Source: Salipiger sp. CCB-MM3
GTDB lineage: Bacteria; Pseudomonadota; Alphaproteobacteria; Rhodobacterales; Rhodobacteraceae
NCBI RefSeq assembly: GCF_001687105.1
Contig: NZ_CP014596.1
Span: 1,408,181-1,472,180 of the forward strand
DNA: 64,000 nucleotides
Reading direction: 5' to 3'
Shown here: positions 1 through 8,222 of the stretch, piece after piece
Layout: each line of letters starts with the position of its first letter
How positions within the stretch are numbered: position 1 is the stretch's first letter
Program-made: the position numbers and the translations under genes
The notes under the pieces: model-generated
Database searches by the model: none
Told to the model about the DNA's origin: nothing
What the model saw: the letters and a program-made list of their open reading frames with translations, nothing else

Positions 1-1142
1 GGCCCAACTATCTGGCCGCGCTCATCGTTGCCACGGGCCTCAGCCTCGCGCTTGGCGGCGCCGAGGCGGGCATCGCCACCATCGGCCCGCTGGGAGAAAT
101 CCTGCCGAGCATGGACGTTCCCGACCTCTCGCTCGGCGATCTGCGCGAGTTCGGCGGCGGGGCCATGGCCATCGCCATTGTCGGCCTGCTCGAAGCGCTG
201 TCGGTGTCGCGGGCGCTGGCGCTGCGCTCGGGGCAGATGATCGACGGCAACCGCGAGTTCCTCGCGCAGGGCCTGTCCAACGTCATCGGCAGCCTGTTCC
301 GCTGCTACCCCAGTTCGGCCTCCTTCACCCGCTCGGGCATCAACTACGACGCTGGGGCGCGCACGCCGCTGTCGGCGATCTTCTCTTCGGTCTTCCTGTT
401 CGGCATTCTGCTGCTGGTCGCCCCGGCCTTTGCCGTGGTGCCGATCCCCGGCATCGCCGGGGTGATCATGCTGGTGGCATGGCGATTGATCGACTTTCGC
501 GAGATTCGGCACCTCGTCACCTCCTCCTCGACCGAGACGATCATCGCCGGGGTCACCTTCGCAACGGTGCTGCTGGTCAACCTTGAGACGGCGATCTACG
601 TGGGCGTCCTGCTGTCGCTGGGGTTCTTCCTGCGCGGTGCCGCGCGCCCCTTCCTCGGACAGGGTGCGCCCGATCCCTCGACGCCCGGTAGAGTGTTCAA
701 ACACGCCGCGCCGAATGGGCTCGAGGAATGCCCGCAACTCATGGTCTGCCGCCTAGACGGGCCGCTGTTCTTCGGCTCAGTGGAATATCTGCGGCGCGAG
801 TTCCGGCGGCTCGAACGCGAGCGCCCGCTGCAGCGCACCATGCTGTTCATCGTCAAGGGCGGCGGCGACGTCGATCTCGCCGGAGCCGACCTCATCCTTG
901 ATGAAGCGCGGCGGCGCGAGCGCATGGGCGGCGCGCTGCACCTGCAGGTCAAAACGCCGCGCACCCTGACGAAACTGGCGCGCTTCAAAGTGGTTCGCGA
1001 GCTTGGCAGAGAGCGGCTGCACCTGTCAAAAGGCGACGCCATCGCGCTGATCGTGCCCAAACTTGACGGCGACATCTGCGCCACCTGCACCAAACGCATC
1101 TTCCACGAATGCGCGCGCCAGCCCGGACCGCCCGCCAAATAA
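1..1142 (+). CDS. SulP-family anion permease, C-terminal part (cut by window start)
   Basis: The reading frame is open from base 3, so the gene begins before the window; about 379 residues are visible. SulP proteins are inner-membrane transporters or channels for sulfate, bicarbonate or related anions. The visible part has several hydrophobic helices (for example GIASVIMLVAW-like stretches around 400-490 and the helix near 540-630), followed by a cytoplasmic STAS-like domain from about base 740. The 'PLFFGSVEYL' segment and the beta/alpha pattern after it fit STAS. The tail carries a CATCTKRIFHEC cluster of three cysteines, unusual for a STAS end and possibly metal binding (inference). The transported ion cannot be told from this part. 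Confidence 0.85.
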   Translation, partial: PNYLAALIVATGLSLALGGAEAGIATIGPLGEILPSMDVPDLSLGDLREFGGGAMAIAIVGLLEALSVSRALALRSGQMIDGNREFLAQGLSNVIGSLFRCYPSSASFTRSGINYDAGARTPLSAIFSSVFLFGILLLVAPAFAVVPIPGIAGVIMLVAWRLIDFREIRHLVTSSSTETIIAGVTFATVLLVNLETAIYVGVLLSLGFFLRGAARPFLGQGAPDPSTPGRVFKHAAPNGLEECPQLMVCRLDGPLFFGSVEYLRREFRRLERERPLQRTMLFIVKGGGDVDLAGADLILDEARRRERMGGALHLQVKTPRTLTKLARFKVVRELGRERLHLSKGDAIALIVPKLDGDICATCTKRIFHECARQPGPPAK

Positions 1143-1236
1143 CGGCGGCGTGAGTACAGCTTGCGGGGATGCGCTTGCCCGCACTGCGCGAGCCGCTATG
1201 CTCTGACCTCTGGTTCCAAAGCAACGGGAGAGAGCC

Positions 1237-1566
1237 ATGACCCCGCTCAAGACCGCCGCCGCGCTTCTGGCGCTTGCGGCCCCGACAGCGCTTTATGCGG
1301 CGCATGGGCCGGATGTGTTTCAGGAACCGGGAGCCGCGGCCCCGGCGGCGCAAGACGCTGCAGAGCCCTCTGGCCCACTGCTTGCAATGAGCATCGGCAA
1401 GCCCGTCACCCTGACCCAAGGCGAGCAGCAGACGCTGCGCACGCTGGTGCCCGGCCTCGATCCCGCATTGGTGCCGCCAGCCAAAGTGGGCAAGCTGCGC
1501 GCCATCCTTTACGGCCAAGGCAATGACGCCGAAAAGCGCGGCCGCATCGAGCGCCTGCTCAACTGA
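1237..1566 (+). CDS. Small secreted protein of unknown function
   Basis: This 109-residue protein begins with a clear signal peptide: MTPLKTAA, a hydrophobic core, then cleavage near LYAAHG. A Pro/Ala-rich linker and a short folded-looking C-terminal half follow ('VTLTQGEQQTLRTLVPGLDPALVPP' region, then basic residues). A GGGAGAG ribosome-binding site lies just upstream of the ATG. The gene sits 94 bases after the SulP transporter on the same strand and could be co-transcribed. No enzymatic motif is visible. It is probably periplasmic; the function is not recognised. Confidence 0.6.
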   Translation: MTPLKTAAALLALAAPTALYAAHGPDVFQEPGAAAPAAQDAAEPSGPLLAMSIGKPVTLTQGEQQTLRTLVPGLDPALVPPAKVGKLRAILYGQGNDAEKRGRIERLLN

Positions 1567-1568
1567 GC

Positions 1569-2414
1569 CGCCCACCTGCGCCGCTGCTGGCCGACCTGCA
1601 AGTGAACGGCGGCGGCACGATGGTCAACGGCGATCCCAGCCCCGAGGGGCTGGCGCGCATCGCACAGGCGCACCGACGCCTTGGCACCGGAGACATCTTG
1701 CCCACGGTGATCACCGACCGGCCCGAGGCGATCGAAGCCGTCGCCGAGGCCGCGCTGGCCTGCTATGGCGCAACTGGCATTCTTGGCCTGCATATCGAAG
1801 GGCCGCATTTCTCGCCCGCGCGGCGCGGCACCCATGCCGCGCAATATCTGCGCCCGCTCGATCGCCGGACGCTGACGCTGGTCGAACGGCTTGCACGCTG
1901 CCGAGATGCCGGTGATGATCACCCTTGCCCCCGAACGCGCCGACCCGGCGCTTCTGGATGCGCTGATCGCCAGCGGTGCCGTGGTCAGCGCCGGGCACAG
2001 CAGCGCCAGTGCCACCGAGGCGCGGGCCGCCTTCGCGCGTGGGGTGTCCTGCGTGACCCATCTTTACGACGCGATGGACCAGATGAGTTCGCGCGCGCCG
2101 GGGGCGCCGCTTTGCGGTGAGCGACGCCATGGCCACGGTTGGCGGGCCCGATCATTTCAGCCTCTATGGGCAGGACATCCGCGTGCAGGAAGGCCGTCTG
2201 GTCAATACCGAGGGCGCGCTGGCCGGGGCGCATGTGGATCAAGCGCGGCAATCTGGCCAATGTGGTGCAGCGCGTGGCTCTGCCGCTTGAGGCTGCGCTG
2301 CCGATGCTCACCGATATTCCGCGCGCGGTGAGGGGCCTCGCCCCCCGCGAGAACTGCGTCGGTACGCCGGTGGCGGAACTGCTGCTGGATGCGGCGCTCG
2401 GCCCGGTCGCATAA
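1569..2414 (+). pseudogene. nagA: Decayed N-acetylglucosamine-6-phosphate deacetylase (nagA remnant)
   Basis: NagA homology is readable only by switching frames at least three times. Frame one holds the 'DLQVNGGG' metal-site strand and 'GLHIEGPHFSP' up to about 1890. Frame two holds 'MITLAPE', 'VVSAGHS' and 'VTHLYDAM' to about 2105. Frame three holds 'VSDAMATVGG' and 'LAGAHVD' to about 2235. Frame four holds the C-terminal part to 2414. The first shift is explained by one extra T near 1890. The usual first ~45 residues are missing. About 40 residues between the THLYDAM and VSDAM motifs (normally 'GIIADGIHV') are also absent, so there are deletions as well as shifts. It cannot make an active amidohydrolase and is best read as a dead gene. 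Confidence 0.8.
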
Positions 2415-2436
2415 CCGGGCCGAACAGCCCCGCCGG

Positions 2437-5400
2437 TCAGGCGAGGAAGACCGTGTCGACGAAGTGGAGCTGGTCGAGCGACGTCACCCCGTGCAGTAGG
2501 ATGTAATCGCCATCTTCGGGATCCAGCGTCAGGCGCAGGTTGTTGCCCGTGGCGCGCACTTGCGAGATCAACTCTCCGCTTAGGTCGAGACGATCCTCGC
2601 CGGGCGTGTAATCGAGGATGTTGAGCGCGTCTCGCGCGCCTTCGATGTCCGTGAAGACAAAGATGTCGTCCCCGGCAAAGCTCTCCATCACATCCAAGCG
2701 GCCGCCCTGCCCGTCGAGGATCTCGTCGGCGTCGCTGCCGCGCAACGGCCCCGATCCGGCATCGCCCAGTACGATCTCGCGGCTCTGCAGATCCATCCCC
2801 ACAAGCACCGGATCATGGTCCGAAGAACGGTAGGGATCGGCATCGTAAAGCTCGTCGATCTGCGCATCAGATTTGTAATTGGTGTTGTAGTCGAGAACTG
2901 AAGCCTCGCCCGCGTTGATGTTCCAGACGTCGGCCCCAGTGACCTGCTCAAAGAGCGACGAACTCGCCAGTGCGTAGTCAAGCGTGCCGAAGCCCTGTAC
3001 CTGCGGCGCCGCATCGCCCAGCGGGAAGCCGTAAGAATAGCCCCCGCCAAAGGCACCGACGCTGTCGACATAACCTTCACTGATCAGGAACTGCACCGGG
3101 TCTTCCATGGCGTAGGAATTGAGATCGCCGGTGATCAGGATATCGGGATCGTCAGAGCCGGTTGGGTTGCTGTCGAGCCACGCATCCAGCGCCATAGCGG
3201 CCTGCAGCCGCGCCTCGTTGTTGTTGCCTGCGCCGTCGCCAGCATCCTCGTTGTCACCGAACGGGCTGACCGATCCCTTGGACTTGAAGTGGTTCACCGC
3301 CACGGTGAACGCTTCGCCGGTCGAGGCCTGCTCGAAGGTGGCGGCCAGCGGCACGCGGCTGGTGCCATCGCCCTCGAACACCGGGTTTCCGAAGTCGAGC
3401 CCGAGGCCCGCTAGATCACCCTCGGTCAGGGTCGCAACGTTGGTGTCCTCGGCCAGCGTCACGGTCTGCGAGTTGTAGATCATCCCCACCGAAATCGCGT
3501 CGCTCCCCACATAGGGCGTTCCCGGATCGAGCCAGACATAGCTCGAACCCGTGGCGGCGTTGAGCGCATTGACGAGGCTCTCGATGGCAAATTCGCCATC
3601 GCCGTTCTGATCGCCGAACTCGTTCTCCACCTCCAGCAGACTGAACACATCGGCACCGATCTCAGCCATCGCCGCGATCAACTTGTCGGTCTGCCGCTCG
3701 AACTCCAGAAGGTTGTCGGCACCGCGCGGCTCCATGCCGTCGGGACCGGAGGTCAGGCCTTCGTCGCCCAGCGAGGTGAAATAGTTCAGCACGTTGAAGG
3801 TCGAGACTTTCAGCGTTCCGCTCACCTCCGGCGCGTCTTCCTCGCGCGGGGCGCTGTCGACGAACTCCGGCGCTTCCGTCGCTTGAATGCGGTACTGGTC
3901 GAACCCGAAATCGAGAACGCCGGTGAGCCCGCTCACCGTATCGCCAGAGCCAAGCGCGTCACCCGCATCGAAGCTGCCCGCCACATCGCCGCTTTCGCCC
4001 GCGATCTCGAAGGGGATGGTCTCGGGGTTCTGCGCCGTACTGCCGTCGTCGAGCACAATGGCATTGCGTGCGGCCTCCTCGAGATAGGCGTGATACCCCT
4101 CGGCGTCGGGCGCATTGACCTGCGTGTAGGTGGGCAGCATGCCCTGCGCATTGAGGTCGATCTCGCCATAACGCCCAAGGCTATAGACATCACCCACCGT
4201 CATCTCCTGCGGCAGGGTAACCAGCATGCCTTCATACATCTCGAGATCCGCCGTCAGAACGCCTTCGTTCTCGATAAGGCTCGCCACGGGGAAGGTGATC
4301 TCGGCCGCCGTGGGCAGCGTATTGCCCGAAGAGACAATCTCGACGCTCACATCGGTCAGTTCGGTCTTGCCGTTGTACTCCTCAACGGTCCCGGTGACCC
4401 GCACCAGATCACCGGCGCTGACGTCCACCTGAGGCGCATTGCCGTCATAGACAAAGATACCCTCGGAGGTCAGCGCATCGCCATCGGCATCAGCGTCCTC
4501 TTCTTGCATGAAGAAGCCGCCAAGCCGCGTTGCGCCATCGGTGTTCTGGAAGTCGCTAACAACCACCGCCTCGACCAGCACGCGCTGGCCTTCGAGCGGG
4601 CTTGCCGTGCCGTTGCCCTGGACCTCGCTGATCAGCACCTCTTCTGGCGGCGCTTCGGGCGCCTCCAAGCTCAGCCCGTCGCCGACGCGGACGTTGTCGA
4701 GCACCAGCGGCTCGAAACTGTCGGTGGAGGTCAGTTCGAACTCCAGCGTCACACTCTCGCCGGTCGGCAGGGCGAAGGCGAAATCTCTAAGTTCGGTGGT
4801 CAGCACCGCACCATCCCCGATGCCGTCGAGGTCGGTATCGAGGCGCAGGTCGCCGCCGTCTTCGGGCGGCGCGAAGGCACCGATCAGGACCCGCTCACCC
4901 CCATCCACGCTGGCGAAGATCTGGATGCCATCTCCGGCCTCGTAGTTGCTAAAGCTCGGCTCACTATCGAGGGCGCCGAAAGAAGCGATGAGCACCGGTT
5001 CGGCCTGACCCGCGATCGAGATATCAGCGATGGTCACCACACCCGTCGCATCGCCGCCGTCACCGTCGACGTCCTGCGCCTGAATGGCATAGGCCCCATC
5101 AAAGCCTTCGGTGAAATCGTCGCGCGCGCCATTGCTGCTGTCGGGCGCAGGGAAACGGCCGAAATAGTCGAAAGACCCGTCGTCAAAGGCACCGGTGAGC
5201 GTGTAGCCCGCGCCGGGGGCCTCCTCGAAGCTCTCCACAAAGGCGCCGAAAGGCGTGCCGTCCGACTCGGTGCCGGGTGAGAAGAGCGCGCCCGAAGCCT
5301 CAGAATGCGCGATGAAATCTCCGGTCAGTTCGGGACTGCGGGTCAGCGACTGGTTGTCAGAGCCTTCGCTTCCATAGCTCAGTTCGGCCAGCACGGTCGT

Positions 5401-6345
5401 GCCATCTGCCGATGTCAGCGTGATCGTGTCACCGCCATTGTTGAGTCCAAGTGCCCCCGACGAGGCGGTGGTCACCTGCGCGCCTCCGAAAGCTCCGCTC
5501 GGGGTGCCGCCGCCAAAGACGACGATCGCCGCGCCCGCCGCCAGCGTGGTGCCCGCCGCAAACACATGCCGCACGCCGACCGCATCCGACAGGGTCACAC
5601 CCGAGAGGTCAAAGCTTTCGGATCCCGCGTTGACGATTTCCACGAACTCGTCCTGCGTGGCATCGCGGGTGCCGTCGCCATTGGCGTCCCCGCTCAGATC
5701 GCTGGCCGGGTCGGCCAGAAATTCGTTGATCACCAACGCCGCGTTAAAGCTGGCCGCAGTCGGCGTGTTGTCGGTGCCGAGATTGAAATCCGCGAGCGCC
5801 CAATCCGCGGCCGCATCTGTATCGACCCCATCCGTGACCCGACGCACGCCCGCCGGAAAGAAGCTGCCATCGGGGCCGATCACCGGACCTTCGCCAAAGA
5901 ATTGATCATTCGCGCCACCGTCGCTCAGCCCGACGCTGTCGATCACCGTCTCCGTGCCGGTCAGCGCTGTGCTCGAGAGGCTCGCCGTCTCGACAATCAT
6001 CACCGTCAGCGAGCTGTTCTCGAGCGAATTGTCCGCCAATGCAAAATCGGGCGAGACGCCATATACACTTTCCAGCCCCGCCGAGTTGCCGATAAGGAAA
6101 AACCCGTTGTCGCCGACGCGATCATCGGCGCCGAAGTCGATGCGCAGGTCGATGCTGCCCGCGCCGCCTTCATCGCCTTCGACGACGATCAGGCTGTAGC
6201 CCTCAAGCAAGAGACCGGGCGTCCCCCAAAGCTCAACAAATTCACTCGTGTCGGTGCCTGCATGGCTCGCCAGCACCTCGTTAATCACCAGCAGTTCGGA
6301 CATGAGCGTTTCCGAGCTGTCTGCCGTGGTTCCGATCGTCATCAT
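2437..6345 (-). CDS. Large secreted nuclease: lamin-tail domains, OB-fold, EEP nuclease, RTX-type tail
   Basis: This 1302-residue protein resembles the ExeM/NucH group of extracellular DNases. Two lamin-tail-like domains (about residues 15-125 and 200-330, each opening 'LVINE(V/F)LA') are followed by a beta-rich middle region. An OB-fold 'VLISEVQGNG' domain lies at about 568-680 and an endonuclease/exonuclease/phosphatase domain at about 845-1185. The catalytic signature is complete: STFNVLNYF, LLEVEN, VNHFKSKG, TGDLNSY, LDYAL and SSDHDP. The last ~100 residues ('DDIFVFTD', 'LNILDYTPGEDRLDL') look like the C-terminal signal region of type I secreted RTX proteins. There is no N-terminal signal peptide, in line with type I export. 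An AAAGG site precedes the ATG; a second ATG at 6303 is possible. Likely role: degrading extracellular DNA for nutrients or biofilm remodelling. Confidence 0.88.
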   Translation of the reverse strand: MMTIGTTADSSETLMSELLVINEVLASHAGTDTSEFVELWGTPGLLLEGYSLIVVEGDEGGAGSIDLRIDFGADDRVGDNGFFLIGNSAGLESVYGVSPDFALADNSLENSSLTVMIVETASLSSTALTGTETVIDSVGLSDGGANDQFFGEGPVIGPDGSFFPAGVRRVTDGVDTDAAADWALADFNLGTDNTPTAASFNAALVINEFLADPASDLSGDANGDGTRDATQDEFVEIVNAGSESFDLSGVTLSDAVGVRHVFAAGTTLAAGAAIVVFGGGTPSGAFGGAQVTTASSGALGLNNGGDTITLTSADGTTVLAELSYGSEGSDNQSLTRSPELTGDFIAHSEASGALFSPGTESDGTPFGAFVESFEEAPGAGYTLTGAFDDGSFDYFGRFPAPDSSNGARDDFTEGFDGAYAIQAQDVDGDGGDATGVVTIADISIAGQAEPVLIASFGALDSEPSFSNYEAGDGIQIFASVDGGERVLIGAFAPPEDGGDLRLDTDLDGIGDGAVLTTELRDFAFALPTGESVTLEFELTSTDSFEPLVLDNVRVGDGLSLEAPEAPPEEVLISEVQGNGTASPLEGQRVLVEAVVVSDFQNTDGATRLGGFFMQEEDADADGDALTSEGIFVYDGNAPQVDVSAGDLVRVTGTVEEYNGKTELTDVSVEIVSSGNTLPTAAEITFPVASLIENEGVLTADLEMYEGMLVTLPQEMTVGDVYSLGRYGEIDLNAQGMLPTYTQVNAPDAEGYHAYLEEAARNAIVLDDGSTAQNPETIPFEIAGESGDVAGSFDAGDALGSGDTVSGLTGVLDFGFDQYRIQATEAPEFVDSAPREEDAPEVSGTLKVSTFNVLNYFTSLGDEGLTSGPDGMEPRGADNLLEFERQTDKLIAAMAEIGADVFSLLEVENEFGDQNGDGEFAIESLVNALNAATGSSYVWLDPGTPYVGSDAISVGMIYNSQTVTLAEDTNVATLTEGDLAGLGLDFGNPVFEGDGTSRVPLAATFEQASTGEAFTVAVNHFKSKGSVSPFGDNEDAGDGAGNNNEARLQAAMALDAWLDSNPTGSDDPDILITGDLNSYAMEDPVQFLISEGYVDSVGAFGGGYSYGFPLGDAAPQVQGFGTLDYALASSSLFEQVTGADVWNINAGEASVLDYNTNYKSDAQIDELYDADPYRSSDHDPVLVGMDLQSREIVLGDAGSGPLRGSDADEILDGQGGRLDVMESFAGDDIFVFTDIEGARDALNILDYTPGEDRLDLSGELISQVRATGNNLRLTLDPEDGDYILLHGVTSLDQLHFVDTVFLA

Positions 6346-6360
6346 TGCCGCCTTTGTTCG

Positions 6361-6394
6361 CTGAAAGATCGAACCGGACTGTCCGATCTTTCAG
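6361..6394. repeat. Perfect 11-bp inverted repeat between inositol cluster and nuclease gene
   Basis: CTGAAAGATCG (6361-6371) pairs with CGATCTTTCAG (6384-6394) across a 12-base loop. It lies between the end of iolI (6461) and the start of the nuclease (6345), both on the minus strand. It could end the inositol transcript, but no T-run follows on that strand. It could equally be an operator 16-49 bases before the nuclease start codon. Confidence 0.55.
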
Positions 6395-6460
6395 TAACAC
6401 TTTGTTAACCTTTTCCATGGGTCAACGACTTCAGCCGCGGCGAGCGGAAAGCCGCGAGGC

Positions 6461-7249
6461 TCAGCAAAGAGCGCTGTCGATATAGGCAAAGGAGGCGGCG
6501 ACTTCCTGCTGCAGCGCGCCACTCTCCTGCACCGATGCATCGGTGCATTCGAACGAAAAGGCGCCCTCGTAGCCCGCCGCACGCAGCGCCGCTATCTGCT
6601 CGAGAGTGCCGCAGCGATCCTGCGCATCCACCAGCACGCGGTGTGGGTCCTGCGACGCGTCAAGCGGCACATCTGGCGCGGAAATGCCGGAGATATGCAC
6701 CATCCGCGTCCAAGGCGCAAAGACCTGCAGCTCACCGGCGATCTGATGCTGGAACGTGTCATGCACGATGCCGAAACAGCTACTGCCGCCCACCGCCTCG
6801 ATCGCCTCCACCGCCTCGGCTTTGCGCCGCAGGCTCGACGAGGCAAAGCCGATTGGCTCGACCAGCGCCACCAGCCGCCGCCCTGCGAGCATCTCACGCA
6901 CCTCGCGCAGCGCCTCACGCAGCGGCACAACGGGCCGGTCATCGACCGAGGGGATCAGGCTGATCGTCTCCGCACCCGCCGCCTCGGCGACCTCGATCAG
7001 CGCGGCGACCTGCGCCGCCCGCTCGCGGTCCCAGACGTTGATGCCATAGACCTCGCTCAGCCCCAGCAGCCGCAGTCCCCGGCCGCGCGCCATGCGCGCC
7101 GCCTCGCGCGGGTCCAGCCCGTCGAAGAAGGGCCGCCCGAGATCGTCGCGCGGCTCGACCCCGACACAGCCGAGGCGCTGCGCGAGATCGAGAAAGCCTT
7201 CCCAGGAAAGATGCCGCGCCGTCTTTTGGTTCAGCGCGCGGGGGATCAT
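6461..7249 (-). CDS. iolI: IolI-like sugar phosphate isomerase/epimerase (TIM barrel)
   Basis: This 262-residue xylose-isomerase-like TIM-barrel protein is the last gene of the minus-strand inositol cluster. The start is set at 7249 because its ATG overlaps the iolB stop as ATGA, the usual sign of translational coupling; an upstream in-frame ATG would run far into iolB. Visible metal/active-site-like segments are 'LIPSVDD', 'ALVEPIGF', 'GIVHDTFQH' and 'SFECTD', in the order expected for this superfamily (Glu, Asp, His, Glu ligands). The family role is interconversion of 2-keto-inositol stereoisomers, letting D-chiro- or other inositols enter the myo-inositol route. Assignment as IolI rather than another TIM-barrel isomerase depends mostly on context. 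Confidence 0.72.
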   Translation of the reverse strand: MIPRALNQKTARHLSWEGFLDLAQRLGCVGVEPRDDLGRPFFDGLDPREAARMARGRGLRLLGLSEVYGINVWDRERAAQVAALIEVAEAAGAETISLIPSVDDRPVVPLREALREVREMLAGRRLVALVEPIGFASSSLRRKAEAVEAIEAVGGSSCFGIVHDTFQHQIAGELQVFAPWTRMVHISGISAPDVPLDASQDPHRVLVDAQDRCGTLEQIAALRAAGYEGAFSFECTDASVQESGALQQEVAASFAYIDSALC

Positions 7250-8055
7250 GTGGCGTCGCGCTCCATGATCCACTCCACCGGCGGCGCCGGAACAAAGCGC
7301 CACTTGCGCAGCGGCCCGGCCATCACGTTGAGATAATACATCTCAAAGCCGTAGGGCGCGCCGCACGGGTGGTGGCCACGCGGCACACAGACCACGTCGT
7401 GATCATGCACTGCCATGGTCTCGTCGAGCAGCCGGTCGTCGGTATAGACCCGCTGCACGCCAAAGCCATCCGCCGGGTTGAGCCGGTGGTAGTAGGTCTC
7501 TTCGAGATAGGTGATGCGCGGGAAATCATCCTCGTCGTGGCGGTGGCTGGGATAGGACGACCAATTGCCCGCCGGGGTAAAGACCTCGGTGACCAGCAGG
7601 CTGTCGCAATAATCCTCGTTCTCCATGGCGATATTGTTGATATGACGGGTGTTCGCGCCCTTGCCGCGCTGCGTCAGGGTGATCCCCTCGGGCCCGATCC
7701 GTCGCGCCTCATGACCGCCCACGCCGGGCGCCGAGCACACCGCGATGGTGCACTCGCTCATCGCCTCGGCCCGCCAATCGCAGCCATTCGGCAGATAGAG
7801 GCAATGCGGCGGGGTCTTTTCAAAGACGTTCATCCGCTCGCCCAACTCGCCCCAGTCCTGCCCGGCGCCGGTGATCTTCGCCTTGCCCTCGACCATCACG
7901 AGGATCACCTCGCGCTCGCCGGTCGCCTCGGCCGCGCTCTCGCCCGGCCGCAGCCGATAGAGCGAAAACCCGACGTAGCGCCAACCGGCGCTCTGCGGCG
8001 TGATCTCATGCACCTTGCCGTGCGCGCCGAAGGGGCGGTGAAGAAGATGGCTCAT
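7246..8055 (-). CDS. iolB: 5-deoxy-glucuronate isomerase
   Basis: This 269-residue protein matches IolB along its length (start MSHLLHRPFG; an AGGAGG site precedes the ATG). IolB converts 5-deoxy-glucuronate to 2-deoxy-5-keto-gluconate in cytoplasmic inositol breakdown. It is a double cupin. The metal-site motif SHRHDED is at about residues 172-178, and the C-terminal 'VPRGHHPCGAPYGFEMYYLN' stretch is typical of the family. Its stop overlaps the start of iolI by four bases. It follows iolD after a 167-base gap that carries two terminator-like repeats. Confidence 0.95.
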   Translation of the reverse strand: MSHLLHRPFGAHGKVHEITPQSAGWRYVGFSLYRLRPGESAAEATGEREVILVMVEGKAKITGAGQDWGELGERMNVFEKTPPHCLYLPNGCDWRAEAMSECTIAVCSAPGVGGHEARRIGPEGITLTQRGKGANTRHINNIAMENEDYCDSLLVTEVFTPAGNWSSYPSHRHDEDDFPRITYLEETYYHRLNPADGFGVQRVYTDDRLLDETMAVHDHDVVCVPRGHHPCGAPYGFEMYYLNVMAGPLRKWRFVPAPPVEWIMERDAT

Positions 8056-8103
8056 CGGTCCTCCTGTCCGGGCGGCGCAATTTATGGCCCCACCCTTTCA
8101 TCT

Positions 8104-8198
8104 TTCCAAAAATACGCGGCGCCCAACGCTCTGCACTCTGCGCGCCGATCCTTCATTGTTCCAAAAATACGCCGGGGGTGCGGGGGCTGCCCCCCGCT
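8104..8198 (-). repeat. Paired TTCCAAAAATACGC repeats with GC hairpin (terminator-like) between iolD and iolB
   Basis: The 14-base sequence TTCCAAAAATACGC occurs at 8104-8117 and again at 8159-8172. The second copy runs into CCGGGGGTG and a GCGGGGG-CT-GCCCCCCGC hairpin (about 8179-8197). Read on the transcribed minus strand, this is a GC hairpin followed by a GTATTTTTGG T-run, the layout of an intrinsic terminator or attenuator. A related element lies between iolC and iolD (10091-10145). Confidence 0.6.
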
Positions 8199-8222
8199 CT
8201 CCCCCGCTCTCCGCAAGCGCGC

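Noticed and set aside
3883..5280. A 465-codon plus-strand frame inside the nuclease gene
   Set aside because: It is antisense to the clear domain series of the nuclease and rich in Arg/His/Gly without any fold pattern.
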